A stretch of DNA of 64,000 nucleotides from Enoplosus armatus (Eukaryota > Chordata > Actinopteri > Centrarchiformes > Enoplosidae), in NCBI RefSeq assembly GCF_043641665.1, contig NC_092193.1, positions 4,244,001 to 4,308,000 of the forward strand, given 5' to 3'. The translations under genes were made by a program, and so were the position numbers. Numbering within the stretch: the stretch's first letter is position 1; each line of letters begins with the position of its first letter. The notes below the pieces were generated by a model. The model had not been told where the DNA came from and did not search any database. It saw only the letters and a program-made list of their open reading frames with translations. Of the stretch, positions 27,585-53,704 are shown piece by piece.

Positions 27585-27760
27585 TTTCCAAAGCACAGGA
27601 TGACATCTTCAAATTGCTTACTTTGTCCAAGTCAAAGTCCAAAACCATGAGAAAATTCAATTAACAACAAAAAAAACAGCAAATCCTCACATTTCATAAG
27701 CATTTTCGCTTGATCAATTCTTTATTCATCGATTATCAAAAGGGTTATCGATCAAATTTC
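27585..27760 (-). repeat. dispersed repeat family A copy, inverted
   Basis: Read on minus it carries AATGTGAGGATTTGCTG, GGTTTTGGACTTTGACTTGG and GCAATTTGAAGATGTCATCC, in the order seen in plus-strand copies. Confidence 0.6.
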
Positions 27761-28442
27761 TGTGAAATTACTATTCACTTTAGTTATTAGGCGAGTAACA
27801 GCTTCCTAATGGCAAAGCAGTGTATGCTCCTATGTATAATCAAGGAACTTGTCATCGTGGTTATTGTGATTGCTCGAGCCCACAGATCGATCAATCAACA
27901 GCATTGTCAACCAGCTCTAATGTGATTTACACTCCTCTTTTCAAATCGAGCTCTTCAAACTCCTAATCATCGTCATTAGACGTTATCACATTCAAAAAGG
28001 TAAAACGACATATCACCTGCTTTGTGAGCTGCAGGACTGCTGCACCCTGACAGGTTCATTTTGCTGCTGACAGCTAATGAAGTTAACGCACAACCAAAAA
28101 TGTACATTTCTGTCTGGTTTAGCTAGCCGCTTAACAGCAACTGTGTGGTACAAAACAAAGTTTCCAGAGGGTATAAATACACCTGTCAGGCGTTTGTGTT
28201 GATTTGATATGGTTTGATACTTTAGCTACCTTAGCTAGTATTCCTAAAGGGATTAGTTAACCTCACAGTTCCTGATATTTGTACTGCATTCCTCTAAACT
28301 TTATTAGCAATGGGGAATACTTGAGTGCACTCTCAGTAATGGTGTACAAGTCTTACCTTTAGTTTATATTTACGTTTTATAACCTTAACGTGTAGTTACA
28401 GTTCTTGTCTGGGCGTCTGTCTTGGTTTACATGAGCTAATCT

Positions 28443-28454
28443 GCTAACGTTAGC
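28443..28454. promoter_or_regulatory. GCTAACGTTAGC palindrome near arhgap12 promoter
   Basis: Perfect 12-bp palindrome 79 bases into intron 1, continued by TAGCTAATTAGC. The identical palindrome lies 108 bases into kif5b intron 1. A regulatory role is inferred. Confidence 0.4.
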
Positions 28455-28532
28455 TAGCTAATTAGCTTTCTGGCTAAACATTCCTCAGTGTCCCAAACAC
28501 CGCCGCAGTCAAAGATCCGCATCCTGACGTAC

Positions 28533-28860
28533 CTTCTCTCCTGTTGTGAGACAGCCCTTGGAGAAAAGAAAACACACTCCAATTGTCCCGGGTGAGGTTA
28601 AAGTCCCGTAAACTTTCCTGTCGACCGACCACCGTGAGAAACTAGTTCTCTACTTGTCAGGTTTGTCAGATAGCGGCGCTCCCGTGTCTCCTGTTCTTCC
28701 CTGGCCGGTGTAATACACGGCAGTGCTCGTTCCCGCGGACTCACGCCTGCCCTGACAACTTTGGCAACTACCTTCGAACAAAGATCGTAGAGGGATATCT
28801 CGAATTGAAGACGTATCACTCCACAGCTTTTTCAGGAGAAAGTCTGGCCCGCTTTACATT
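28533..28860 (-). other. arhgap12: arhgap12 non-coding exon 1 (5'UTR), approximate 5' end
   Basis: Inferred from a consensus donor AAG|GTACGT at 28533/28532 upstream of the coding exon, in a locally CpG-rich stretch (28500-28780) that contrasts with the AT-rich surroundings. The 5' limit is a guess. The open frame of 73 codons inside it lies in the presumed UTR and shows no recognisable protein. Confidence 0.5.
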
Positions 28861-28891
28861 CGGCAAATAACCCTCCCCGGTAAACTTTGGC

Positions 28892-28905
28892 GTTACCATG
28901 GTGAC
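28892..28905. promoter_or_regulatory. X-box-like (RFX) site
   Basis: GTTACCATGGTGAC consists of two inverted half sites, GTTACC and GTCACC, both fitting GTNRCC with a 2-base spacer. RFX factors bind such sites. It lies about 30-45 bases upstream of the estimated arhgap12 transcription start. Confidence 0.4.
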
Positions 28906-28909
28906 CAGT

Positions 28910-30285
28910 GTGGTAGGGGGCATAGTCAGACCCAAATAAACAAGCATTTTATTTGACTGTTGATACAACCGTTGGGCATGTATATAGTGCTACCTATTAA
29001 CGGTTGATGCGTATCATTTGGCTACGTTTTGTTAGCATTTCCATGAACTCATTAAAGCGGCTTCATGTTTGGAGCGGAAATACATTCAGAGTGAGAGCTC
29101 TTGTTTAATTCGTAGTCTATGGTCCGAGCCCTCAGGTGTTACGGGAAGCAAACGGAGAATTAGCGCCACCCGACGGTTATAAAATGGAAGTACCAATACA
29201 TTGCTGGATGTTATGTATCTGTGTCCACCTAAGCTACCTGCGTCAGAGGTGCGGGTAGCTGGTTAGGTTGATTTTATTACCTTTAGACAGAGCCAGGCTA
29301 GGCCTTGTGCTAAGCTAAGTTAGCCGGCTGCTGGCTATAGCTCCATAGTTAGCATACAAACATGATGCATGATGGTGCACTTGCTTGGGCAATGTAAACG
29401 TCTGTGTCCCCTGCCAATAAATCCCCACTGAATTTGAAATTGGTATCAATCCAACGTTAACAGTATTTCCCAAAAAATGTTGAACTTTTGCCTTAGGCAG
29501 CCTGTGAAAATACTGAACTTAATCATTGGGGGCAAATAAGTTATCATGTCGGGCAGACAGTAGACATCTGTGGGAACACGAAAATATCTTTGAAAATGCA
29601 ACCCGCTGCTGGGTAATAGGTAAAAAGAAAAAGATGTAACGTATGAAATGGTGAGGTCACAAATGGAGCAACTTCCATCCGTGGTTGCCTGGTAACGAAA
29701 CACACAGATCTCCATATGGTCTGTTGGTTATGTTGTTTTGAAACAAGCACTTTAAAAATCACACTAGTCTCCAAGTCCAAGTGGGGCCTCACCCATACCA
29801 TGAAAACAGTCCCAGACCAAAAGTACACAGATATACTGGCAATATAGTGTATATTCTCCTTGAAAAATAACTTTACTTCAAGATGAACAGTATGGAAGTG
29901 ATTTCAGATAGCCCATTTGTAAGCATGATGCCTCTTCAGCATTAAATTAAATTTGCTTCACTTTTTTGTTTTTAACAATTAGTTAAGTCTTAACCGAACA
30001 CAAAAACAGAACAGAGATGCAAGTGTTTTCTCATAATTATTTAATCACACATACATTTACATCATGCAATCAATCCAAAACTGTGATCTCATGAACTTCC
30101 CATCTCTGTCCATATCAGAGCCCTGCTATTTGTGCCCCAGTTCTCCAGGAATGATCCAGTACCTTGTCCACTGATGGATCCTCAAAACTGTCCTTTAAAA
30201 ATTGACCAACTATTACACAGTAATAAAAAAAAAGTGGCTACACTTTTGTTTTTAAATTTAGAATGAATGCAAAATTCAATTTAGA
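28910..30285. other. intergenic spacer between arhgap12 promoter and kif5b 3' end
   Basis: No convincing exon on either strand. The first 450 bases are rich in GCTAA/TTAGC words (around 29290-29355). The rest is AT-rich and unremarkable. Confidence 0.5.
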
Positions 30286-30313
30286 TAAACACCACAAATA
30301 TTATTGGCTGTTT

Positions 30314-30319
30314 TTATTA
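30314..30319 (-). terminator. kif5b: candidate kif5b polyadenylation signal
   Basis: AATAAA on minus, the last good hexamer before the spacer. Chosen by position only. Confidence 0.35.
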
Positions 30320-32139
30320 ACCATTTTTTTCCCCATTTCATATCCAGTTTTGGTGGAAGGTCAAAGGATAAACATTTTGAGGTCCATGCTGCAAAGTCTT
30401 AACTAATCTAGACGATTACACAGAGGGAATAAACCATCTCCATAGACACCAAACACTGTCCTGTCATAGATATGGGGGAGCTACTCCTCCCTGCAGCTTG
30501 TGTAAAGTAATTAACACTACTTAAATTATTTGCTGTCAACAAACAGTTCAATTTACAGGGCTTTGGAAACTTCTTTTTCCTCCAGTCAAAAACAGCCACA
30601 TATGGAGTGTTTTTTTTTTGAGTGCAGGTATTGTGAAGAAGTGCTATCAAACCCAACTTTCCTGTTACAAGATGACAGGTTTTAGTATGACATCTTACGA
30701 GAAAAAGCCGAAATCCTATCCCCCCTTTTGCAGCTATATTCGTTCCACTAGTCTCAGCCAAAAATGTATTTTGCAGTAGAACGTTTCTTTAATCTGTATT
30801 TATAAAAAGCTGAAACTAATTTAAGTATCTGCTACTGCACTGGATAGTAAAGTTTGACCATCTCGTCATCTACAGGGAGTTTACAGTCCAGTACAGTAGA
30901 AGATATTCCTTTATATTAGAATATCGTCCAGAAAAAACCCTGTATCACGTTCTAGCTTTTCAGAAAGGGCAATAAAAGAAGCCCTCAATGAGAAAATACA
31001 TTGAGAACCAAAAGTTAGCAGAACAGAAGCTAACAAACAAGAGGGACAGGACTCTATATGTCAGGATTACCTCTGCAAGCACACCCTGATCACACCCGCC
31101 AGTCGACTGATATACAGTGTATTTTACAGTATATTGCACTTGCACAAGATGTTAGTGTTCTCACGCTGGGGTTACAATCACAACAAGCTCTTTGCCGATG
31201 CACTGGGGCTTCATCACAGGGTTAAAACAAACAAAAAAAAAAGATGCGGTGGAAATTAAAATGAAAAAAAAAAAAGAATGAAATGACACTAAAAAAATAC
31301 AACAAAGACAATAAAACACAAATCCTACACCCCCTGACTAGATTTAGTTAAATAAACGCTTCCTCCAGATGATGACAGAAGATTGTTGTGCAATTTTAGA
31401 CCCTGCTCTGCTGACTGGCTGATCAGCAGCGAGGGTCCCACCCATCGACTGATACCCCCCCGCCTGCCGTTCCCCTTCAAATATGCATCTATGCGATCTA
31501 TGGAGCAATGAAAGAGATACAGTACATAAAACCCAGCAAAACACATTGCTTTCTGCAAATTTACAACCAAAGGGGCACGTACAGTTACAGGTCCTAAATC
31601 TATAAGAAACAACAAACAGGGTGTGAGAGGGAAGCCCAAAAAAAAAGAAAAATAGAAGCGAGGCACCCTGGAAGAGAAATCATGATACGACGGGGATCAA
31701 ACGATTCCTGACAGACCAGGTTTACAACTAAAAAACAAAAAATAAAACGGTCCAGGAGATGAGTGAGTGACAGCGACCCAGCTAGGACAGGACAAGCATT
31801 GTGTGTGCTATTTCAGTCTATACGCCTGCAGTCTATGTGCTCCGATGTGCAGAGATATAAATAGCGTCCATTAACACAGCATTATCAACCACTGAGAGAA
31901 GTAAAAACAGTACATTTAGCTACTTAGCATAGGCTATGCTAAAAGGTGGAAGTTTGTTGTGTTAACCGGATCATTCTCTTCCTTCCTTCCTGTCTTTCTA
32001 CATTCTTTACATCCTTCTCATGAAGTCACCAATAACGAGTATAGGTTTTATTTTAACTTAATGATAAAAACAATTGGCCTCCACAGGTATTTAGTTAAAT
32101 ACATCTACAGTACACTGTCGCACGTCTTGGCTTTTCTTC

Positions 32140-32141
<2 letters not shown>

Positions 32142-32169
<28 letters not shown>
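32142..32169. repeat. poly(T)/poly(A) tract inside kif5b 3'UTR
   Basis: About 27 consecutive T on plus, i.e. an A tract in the kif5b transcript. It lies about 90 bases past a minus-strand AATAAA (32052-32047) but on its upstream side, so it is not a templated tail of that site. Confidence 0.85.
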
Positions 32170-32171
<2 letters not shown>

Positions 32172-33186
32172 TCTGTCTTTTTAGCTGTTCCCCTAATTCC
32201 ATACAGCTCTCTCTCCAGGGAATCGTGTGCAGTCGTGCCAATTTTACATCTGTACAAGACCGGACAGAACAGTAGTGCTCAACGCCATCTAGTCAATTCA
32301 AAACCGTACATTTTTTTTTTGTAGTTTTTTTTCCTTAAAGAAGCATGTAAAATCTATCCAGAGAAAAGTGTGGTTAACAACCAATAATAGTAATGATGAA
32401 ATGTACAGAGGTTAGCCTATAGGATCAAGCTATTTCTCGTGGTAGGGTCTCCTTTTTTTTTCTCTCTCTCTCTTTAGGTTGTGTTTTTACTCGTTGGTTT
32501 TTATTTTTTTCGGATCTTGCTACCCTTACATTCAGCTTGGCACAGTGCAGAACTACTCGCACGACGACGACTGATGACGACAGACTGTGCAAAACAAAAA
32601 AACGAGAACCGAAGCTGCACATTTGAGGTGCGCGCGGTTTCGTTTGCCGAGGCTACGCTCAAGACTGCATTTGGTTCGGTGGGTAAGAATATTATCTTGA
32701 CTTTTGTAAATCAAATTTCTTTTTTTTCATTATTACATCCAGTAAGAGAAAAAGAGATAAGTCAATGATGAGAATTGGGGATAGTGGGAGAGTGGGTGGA
32801 GGTGTGGGGGTTGGAGCTGTACAGGCCAGGAATATTTATATATATATATTTATAATTCAGACACTCCTTCATGGCTCCAAAGCAGCGACGAGGAGCCTGT
32901 TCGCTGTAATGGAATGACAGGTTGTCGGGGTGGGCAGGGGGGGTGATATTGGCTTCTTCAGTGGTGTCGTCCTTCTATCCCGCTTCCATTCAGCTGCAGA
33001 TAAAACAGAAAGAAAGGATGTAGTTAATGAATGTTGTACTTTCTACACATACACCTGCTCCCATCCATCAACCAGCTAAGATATATAGATTTATATCAAG
33101 ATGTGTCAAACTAATTTAAAAAAAAAAAGAAAAAAGGAGGGTTTTTGGTTTTGTCACAAAAGCAAACTTAAACTTAAGCCTACTTA

Positions 33187-33405
33187 CAGTGCATCCGGAA
33201 AGTATTCACAGCGCTTCACTTTTTCCACATTTTGTTATGTTGCAGCCTTATACCAAAATGGATTAAATTCCTTTTTTTCCTCAAAATTCTACACACAACA
33301 CCCCATAATGACAACGTGAAAATTTTTTTTTTGAGATTTTTGCAAATTTATTAAAAATAAAAAACCTGAGAAATCACATGTACATAAGTATTCACAGCCT
33401 TTGCT
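33187..33405 (+). repeat. Tc1 left terminal inverted repeat
   Basis: Outer direct repeat near 33198-33210, inner one near 33388-33401. It ends just inside the transposase stop codon region. Confidence 0.85.
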
Positions 33406-34445
33406 CAATACTTTGTTGATGCACCTTTGGCAGCAATTACAGCCTCAAGTCTTTTTGAATATGATGCCACAAGCTTGGCACACCTATCTTTGGGCAGTTT
33501 CACCCATTCCTCTTTGCAGCACCTCTCAAGCTCCATCAGGTTGGATGGGAAGCGTCGGTGCACAGCCATTTTCAGATCTCTCCAGAGATGTTCAATCGGA
33601 TTCAAGTCTGGGCTCTGGCTGGGCCACTCAAGGACATTCACAGAGTTGTCCTGAAGCCACTCCTTTGATATCTTGGCTGTGTGCTTAGGGTCGTTGTCCT
33701 GCTGAAAGATAAACCGTCGCCCCAGTCTGAGGTCAAGAGCGCTCTGGAGCAGGTTTTCATCCAGGATGTCTCTGTACTTTGCTGCATTCATCTTTCCCTC
33801 TATCCTGACTAGTCTCCCAGTTCCTGCCGCTGAAAAACATCCCCACAGCATGATGCTGCCACCACCATGCTTCACTGTAGGGATGGTATTGGCCTGGTGA
33901 TGAGCGGTGCCTGGTTTCCTCCAAACGTGACGCCTGGCATTCACACCAAAGAGTTCAATCTTTGTCTCATCAGACCAGAGAATTTTGTTTCTCATGGTCT
34001 GAGAGTCCTTCAGGTGCCTTTTGGCAAACTCCAGGCGGGCTGCTATGTGCCTTTTACTAAGGAGTGGCTTCCGTCTGGCCACTCTACCATACAGGCCTGA
34101 TTGGTGGATTGCTGCAGAGATGGTTGTCCTTCTGGAAGGTTCTCCTCTCTCCACAGAGGAACTCTGGAGCTCTGACAGAGTGACCATCGGGTTCTTGGTC
34201 ACCTCCCTGACTAAGGCCCTTCTCCCCCGATTACTCAGTTTAGATGGCCGGCCAGCTCTAGGAAGAGTCCTGGTGGTTCTGAACTTCTTCCACTTACAGA
34301 TGATGGAGGCCACTGTGCTCATTGGGACCTTCAAAGCAGCAGAAATTTTTCTGTAACCTTCCCCAGATTTGTGCCTCGAGACAATCCTGTCTCGGAGGTC
34401 TACAGACAATTCCTTTGACTTCATGCTTGGTTTGTGCTCTGACAT
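33405..34445 (-). CDS. Tc1-family transposase, intact 346 codons
   Basis: Cuts and pastes the surrounding element by binding its terminal repeats. Seen: an uninterrupted frame of the usual length (about 340). An N-terminal paired-like helix-turn-helix region (residues about 10-60) is followed by the GRPSKLS linker (65-72) and a second DNA-binding part (about 75-130). The catalytic DD34E triad is complete: Asp159 in WSDETK, Asp250 in QQDNDPKHTA and Glu285 in SPDLNPIEH, with exactly 34 residues between the last two. The glycine-rich KHGGGSIMLWGCF box is present (192-204). All motifs are intact, so the protein could be active; whether it is transcribed cannot be seen. No introns. It starts at the only suitable ATG, just inside the right terminal repeat. 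Confidence 0.95.
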   Translation of the reverse strand: MSEHKPSMKSKELSVDLRDRIVSRHKSGEGYRKISAALKVPMSTVASIICKWKKFRTTRTLPRAGRPSKLSNRGRRALVREVTKNPMVTLSELQSSSVERGEPSRRTTISAAIHQSGLYGRVARRKPLLSKRHIAARLEFAKRHLKDSQTMRNKILWSDETKIELFGVNARRHVWRKPGTAHHQANTIPTVKHGGGSIMLWGCFSAAGTGRLVRIEGKMNAAKYRDILDENLLQSALDLRLGRRFIFQQDNDPKHTAKISKEWLQDNSVNVLEWPSQSPDLNPIEHLWRDLKMAVHRRFPSNLMELERCCKEEWVKLPKDRCAKLVASYSKRLEAVIAAKGASTKY

Positions 34446-34607
34446 GCACTGTCAACTGTGGGACCTTATATAGACAGGTGTGTGCCTTTCCAAATCATGT
34501 CCAATCAACTGAATTTACCACAGGTGGACTCCAATTAAGCTGCAGAAACATCTCAAGGATGATCAGTGGAAACAGGATGCACCTGAGCTCAATTTTGAGC
34601 TTCATGG

Positions 34608-34823
34608 CAAAGGCTGTGAATACTTATGTACATGTGATTTCTTAGTTTTTTATTTTTAATAAATTTGCAAAAATTTCAAAAAAACTTTTTTCACATTGTC
34701 ATTATGGGGTGTTGTGTGTAGAATTTTGAGGAAAAAAATTAATTTAATCCATTTTGGAATAAGGGTGTAACATAACAAAATGTGGAAAAAGTGAAGCGCC
34801 GTGAATACTTTCCGGATGCACTG
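34608..34823 (-). repeat. Tc1 right terminal inverted repeat
   Basis: Inverted match to the left repeat, with a G in place of A in the outer direct repeat (CACGGC instead of CACAGC) and a few other differences. Confidence 0.85.
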
Positions 34824-35444
34824 TAAGTAAGGACAATCTGAATATTAACACATTTACACTAAAACCTGGATTCCACATGGATTAAAGCAATATTTGTACT
34901 ATTAATATTTGATATAAACATTCATGTGATTACTAAAGTATTGGTATAATCAGTGTAGAATTCCTCAAAAGTATGATACTTTTTCTGTATTGATTTGTCC
35001 TAATTTTTGTGTAAATTGGACCTTTTTATTGTTTTAGCGCTCGCTTATTCTAATTCTGTGAAGCAGATTTTTTAACCGTGTTTTTTAAAAAGTGCCATAC
35101 AAATAAAGGTATTGTATATTCGTTTAGTTCTTTCACTCTGTACTGAGTCACCAGATGCAGTAAACAACACAAAAACATGCAACTTTAACAGAGGACAGCC
35201 ATGTATGCTCTTACATATCTTTATTTTCTAAGATTTGGGGGTGACATGTAACGAAGGCCATCATCCAGAATCAAACTGGGGACATTAATGAAGAGGCTTT
35301 ATCAATACATACAGAGGCAGTATCTTGGTTATTTATTGTCACTTTAATGTTAAAACTCTTAAAAACATTCCTTCTTTATTTACTGCATCTCTTAAATGAC
35401 ACATGGTCTTGTCAGCTTCCTGAAAAGAGCGGTGTTACACTTAC

Positions 35445-50747
<15,303 letters not shown>

Positions 50748-51105
50748 CTTCCACGGTTTACGAATGGAAATTCACCAATAAAAACTGAAGTATATCCTGG
50801 ATCCCAGGAGCGGCCGTGGGGGGCGAAAAGGGAGGCCGAGCCCCTCGGTCCCAAGCTCAGGTTCTTGAAAGGGCGATTATCTGTCGGGCATTCAACAAAA
50901 ATCCTTGTTTTCCTCTCAATCACTTCCCCCTCCTGTTAGGAAGCCATGATACCGGTGGATCAGCGGCTGGCCACCTCACCCCTCCTGCTGCTGTGGATGT
51001 GGTTCACAATGACGTCACCTCGGCGCTCCCCTCCTCACTGTGTGTCTGTCATTGTGAAGAAATACTCAATAATCAGTGGACATCAACAAAAGCACCAATC
51101 AGCCT
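50748..51105 (-). promoter_or_regulatory. kif5b: kif5b 5'UTR and promoter
   Basis: GC-rich, without a TATA box in the obvious place. Contains a perfect cAMP-response element TGACGTCA at 51010-51017 (about 263 bases before the start codon) and a CCAATCA (NF-Y type) box at 51095-51101. The transcription start cannot be fixed from sequence and is probably between 50900 and 51010. Confidence 0.55.
51010..51017. promoter_or_regulatory. CRE (CREB/ATF site)
   Basis: Palindromic TGACGTCA in the kif5b promoter. Confidence 0.55.
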
Positions 51106-51195
51106 CTGAAAGCAATAGGCAATATCAAAATGGGGCACGACGGTATACACTCATACTTTACTCATTGACATTTGCGTGTTTTTTTCTGAGTAGGA

Positions 51196-51635
51196 CAGTG
51201 ATGGAAAGTACATTTACTCAAATACTGTAGTCTACTTACTTATTAGAAGGTATCTGTCATTTTCTGCTACTTTATACTTCTACTCCCAAACATTACAGAG
51301 GGAAAGATTGTACTTTTTACTCCACTGCATTTATCTGACACCTTTAGTATATTTTACATCATTACATTTTCTCCACCGGAACCAGCTACAACATTAAAAT
51401 GCTGCTTATGTGTTAACGCATCAGAAATAATCCAATAATAGAACAAATATAGTAATAATTTAGGATTTTCTGCATAATAAGTACTTTTACTTTTAATACT
51501 TAAATGCTGATAACACTTAAGAACTCTTACTTAGATACAAATTTCAAGGTAGTACTTTTACTTGTAATGGAGTATTTTTATACTGTGGTATTGCTACTCT
51601 TACTTAAGTAAATAATTTGAATACTTCCACCACTG
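51196..51635 (+). mobile_element. hAT-like MITE
   Basis: Begins CAGTGATGGAAAGTACATTT and ends with ACTTCCACCACTG, imperfect terminal inverted repeats. Inside are TTTATACTTCTACTCC and GTACTTTTTACTCCACTGCA, phrases of a very common teleost MITE. No coding capacity. No convincing 8-base target duplication. Confidence 0.7.
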
Positions 51636-51643
51636 GACACAAT

Positions 51644-51985
51644 CAGTGTTGAAAATGTTACTTTTGTAAAAGTACAAAAGTACTATCAGAAAAAATACAA
51701 TCAAATAAAAAGTAAAAGTATATGTAATGTTATTATATAACATAATATTGAATTATTGTTGCATTCATGTGTAAGCAGCATTTTAATGTGTAGCTGGTCC
51801 AGTTGGAGCTATTTTAACCATTCTACATAGTGTTTTTTCATTATAGGTTTTGTATGGAAAATCTTAATCTGACAAGTAATTAGTAACTATAGCTCTCAAA
51901 TACGTGTAGTGAAGTAAATAGAACAATGCCTTTGAAATGTAGTGAAGTAGAAGTATGACGTAGCATAAAATGGAAGAAAACACAG
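51644..51985 (-). mobile_element. related MITE in opposite orientation
   Basis: Carries the reverse complement of internal parts of the neighbour (AAGCAGCATTTTAATG versus CATTAAAATGCTGCTT; GAAGTAGAAGTATGACGTAG), so the two form a head-to-head inverted pair. End uncertain. Confidence 0.6.
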
Positions 51986-51989
51986 TCCA

Positions 51990-53325
51990 TTATTGGACAT
52001 GATATAGCAGGTAAAGTCGCCCTAGTCTTGACCTTTTAGGCCAAAAGACAGCAGCCTATCTCTCATTAGTCCGAACCCCTTTATAAGAACTGTGGAACAG
52101 CAGAGGTGTCAAAACCTTGTGGTCATCTGACTACTACATGTATTAAACTTGTAGTTAAACTTTAACAGTGAATCGGATTTTACAACAGCTCCTGAATTTA
52201 GAGTAGTAAAAAGGCAAGTCAGTATTTCACCTTGAAATGTAGTGGACTAAAAGAAGCTTGATATTGCCATGAAGCAATAATGGATTTTTCTCATTCATTT
52301 TTAACATCACCTGAACTATGATGCGCACCGTGCGGAATACATGTTTTATGTGAGCTGCTTTATGGAAAATGTAAGGGAAGTATAATGAACACTGGTGCTA
52401 TTGTTATACCCAAAAGAGGATATTACTGTAGCCTGTGACTCAGCTGTCTTTGAGACTGTATGCTGTGGGAGCTGCAGCTGTGAGACCTCCTCCTAAATAA
52501 AAATGCATCATGTCTGACCTCACTCAACAGATGCCATAATGGAGCAAAAGCCATGGCAAACCACTAGAGGCTGAGCACATTTTCTGGCCACTCCCCGAAA
52601 CAGTGAGGGATATCCTTTTTCATGCTGGAGTGCTTAGCTAATCCAAATACCAGTTCTACTGGCCCACTTGTGTGTTCACAGAGAGAGTGAAAGGGTGTGG
52701 TGCTTCTGTCTGAGCTAACAGGGTAGTCTGGTTGTCACTGAGTAACAGGTCCCCAAAGACCACATTGTCTACAGTTCATCCTCTAAGGGAATGGGCGGCT
52801 TATCCAGTAACATGAGCTGGATTTGTACTCTTTCTTTACACATTCTGATACTTTGCTTTAGGGGGAGAACACAGGCAGAGGCCTTAATTTATAATACTGA
52901 GTTACATATTTATTTGAGACCCCCCCCACCTCCCACCCCATCCGAACAGTGTACTAAAGGGCTCAGAGTCCAACTAAGCCTATTAGTTGACAGCTGTGTT
53001 TTGTTTATCATACTCTTGTAGCATGTAGATTTACTTTCACGGTTAATATGTTCGACTGCGGGCATAGAAGTGTTTGGGGAATAAAATTACATTAACCTAC
53101 ATTGTCTGTAATGCTTGATTAGTGCTTACAAATAAGGAAATAACCATTTTATTTCCACACCACTGATTTTATTTCCACAATGCTCTATGCAATTTAGGAA
53201 GAAAAAAAGCAACATTCAGTCGCTCAATAAAATATAAAAAGTCAAAAACAGGATTCACGAAGCAGGGATAATCAACAGAATTACTTGTTTAATATTTTAA
53301 AGTTGTGGCTGGCGTGAGACCAAGA
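51990..53325. other. intergenic region upstream of the SLC6 array
   Basis: No gene seen. A short MITE-like piece (AAATGTAGTGGACTAAAAG) lies near 52235. The remainder is unassigned. Confidence 0.5.
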
Positions 53326-53329
53326 TGCA

Positions 53330-53545
53330 GTCAAACTAAGAAAAGACACACAATAAAAGTAGCAAAGATCAGTTTACACAAACATATATTCAAATGCATC
53401 CTTTCAAACTAAGTCAGGATTGGTCACTTTTTTATAGCAAATAAAACAGGGGCAGGATATAGTCAAATTAGGAAAAGACAAAGTTCAGTTTGCTGTACTT
53501 TGGAATAATAACTGAAACACACAACAGATGAAGGTCTTGATCTTG
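53330..53545 (+). promoter_or_regulatory. copy 1 upstream region with partial tandem duplication
   Basis: AGTCAAACTAAGAAAAGACA (from about 53331) recurs as AGTCAAATTAGGAAAAGACA (from about 53461). Both match the copy 2 promoter at 59819. The TATATAAGAGCAGC of copy 2 corresponds here to AATAAAAGTAGC, about 190 bases from the frame instead of about 55. Confidence 0.5.
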
Positions 53546-53547
53546 AG

Positions 53548-53704
53548 ATGAACAGACAAAGAAGAAACACTGAAACAGAGAGGAGGGCTGGAGACAGAGG
53601 ACAGTGGGCCAGTAAAACAGAATATATTCTGGTTGTTGTAGGAAATGTGGTCGGCCTGGGCAACGTGTGGAGATTTCCTTACCTCTGCTACAAGAATGGT
53701 GGAG
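53548..53704 (+). pseudogene. copy 1 exon 1
   Basis: Short N-terminus and TM1 with the [12 protein letters not shown] motif. Donor GGAG|GTGAAT. Confidence 0.75.

Larger units (their letters stand above)
21914..28532 (-). other. arhgap12: arhgap12 intron 1
   Basis: Bounded by the inferred donor AAG|GTACGT (28532 downward) and a good acceptor at 21914. I see no gene inside. It holds two copies of repeat family A, short AAT and CA runs, and a TTAGC/GCTAA-rich stretch in its first 450 bases next to exon 1. Confidence 0.65.
30286..32993 (-). other. kif5b: kif5b terminal exon: last codon, stop and 3'UTR
   Basis: The acceptor TTTTATCTGCAG on minus ends at 32994. Joined to exon 25 (phase 2) the first base completes AAC (Asn963), followed at once by TGA (32992-32990). 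The rest would be a 3'UTR of about 2.7 kb, AT-rich with poly-T/A runs. A possible polyadenylation signal AATAAA (minus) is at 30319-30314, and others lie at 32052-32047 and near 32510. The 3' end is therefore approximate, and alternative ends are likely. Confidence 0.6.
33185..34825 (-). mobile_element. Tc1/mariner transposon, apparently complete
   Basis: Element at 33187-34823 (1637 bp) flanked by the TA target duplication (33185-33186 and 34824-34825). Both ends begin CAGTGCATCCGGAAAGTATT read inward. Terminal inverted repeats are about 215 bp, and each holds two direct copies of AAGTATTCACAGC or a one-base variant (outer and inner), the IR/DR layout known from Sleeping Beauty-like Tc1 elements. 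Removing the element leaves the palindrome TACTTAAGTA as the target. The two repeats differ at roughly ten positions, so the insertion is not brand new. It lies in the last kif5b intron in the same orientation as kif5b. Confidence 0.95.
32994..35444 (-). other. kif5b: kif5b intron 25, host of the Tc1 element
   Basis: About 2.45 kb, of which 1.64 kb is the Tc1 insertion. Without it the intron would be about 0.8 kb. Confidence 0.65.

Noticed and set aside
28598..28819. 73-codon minus frame in the presumed arhgap12 exon 1
   Set aside because: CpG-rich 5'UTR sequence that often lacks stop codons. Protein unlike any known one, and the main start lies in exon 2.
33401..34645. Several plus-strand open frames inside the Tc1 element
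   Set aside because: Antisense shadows of the transposase gene.
51188..51643. 8-base target duplication for the MITE at 51196
   Set aside because: The flanks (GAGTAGGA and GACACAAT) do not match. The element call rests on its ends and internal similarity only.
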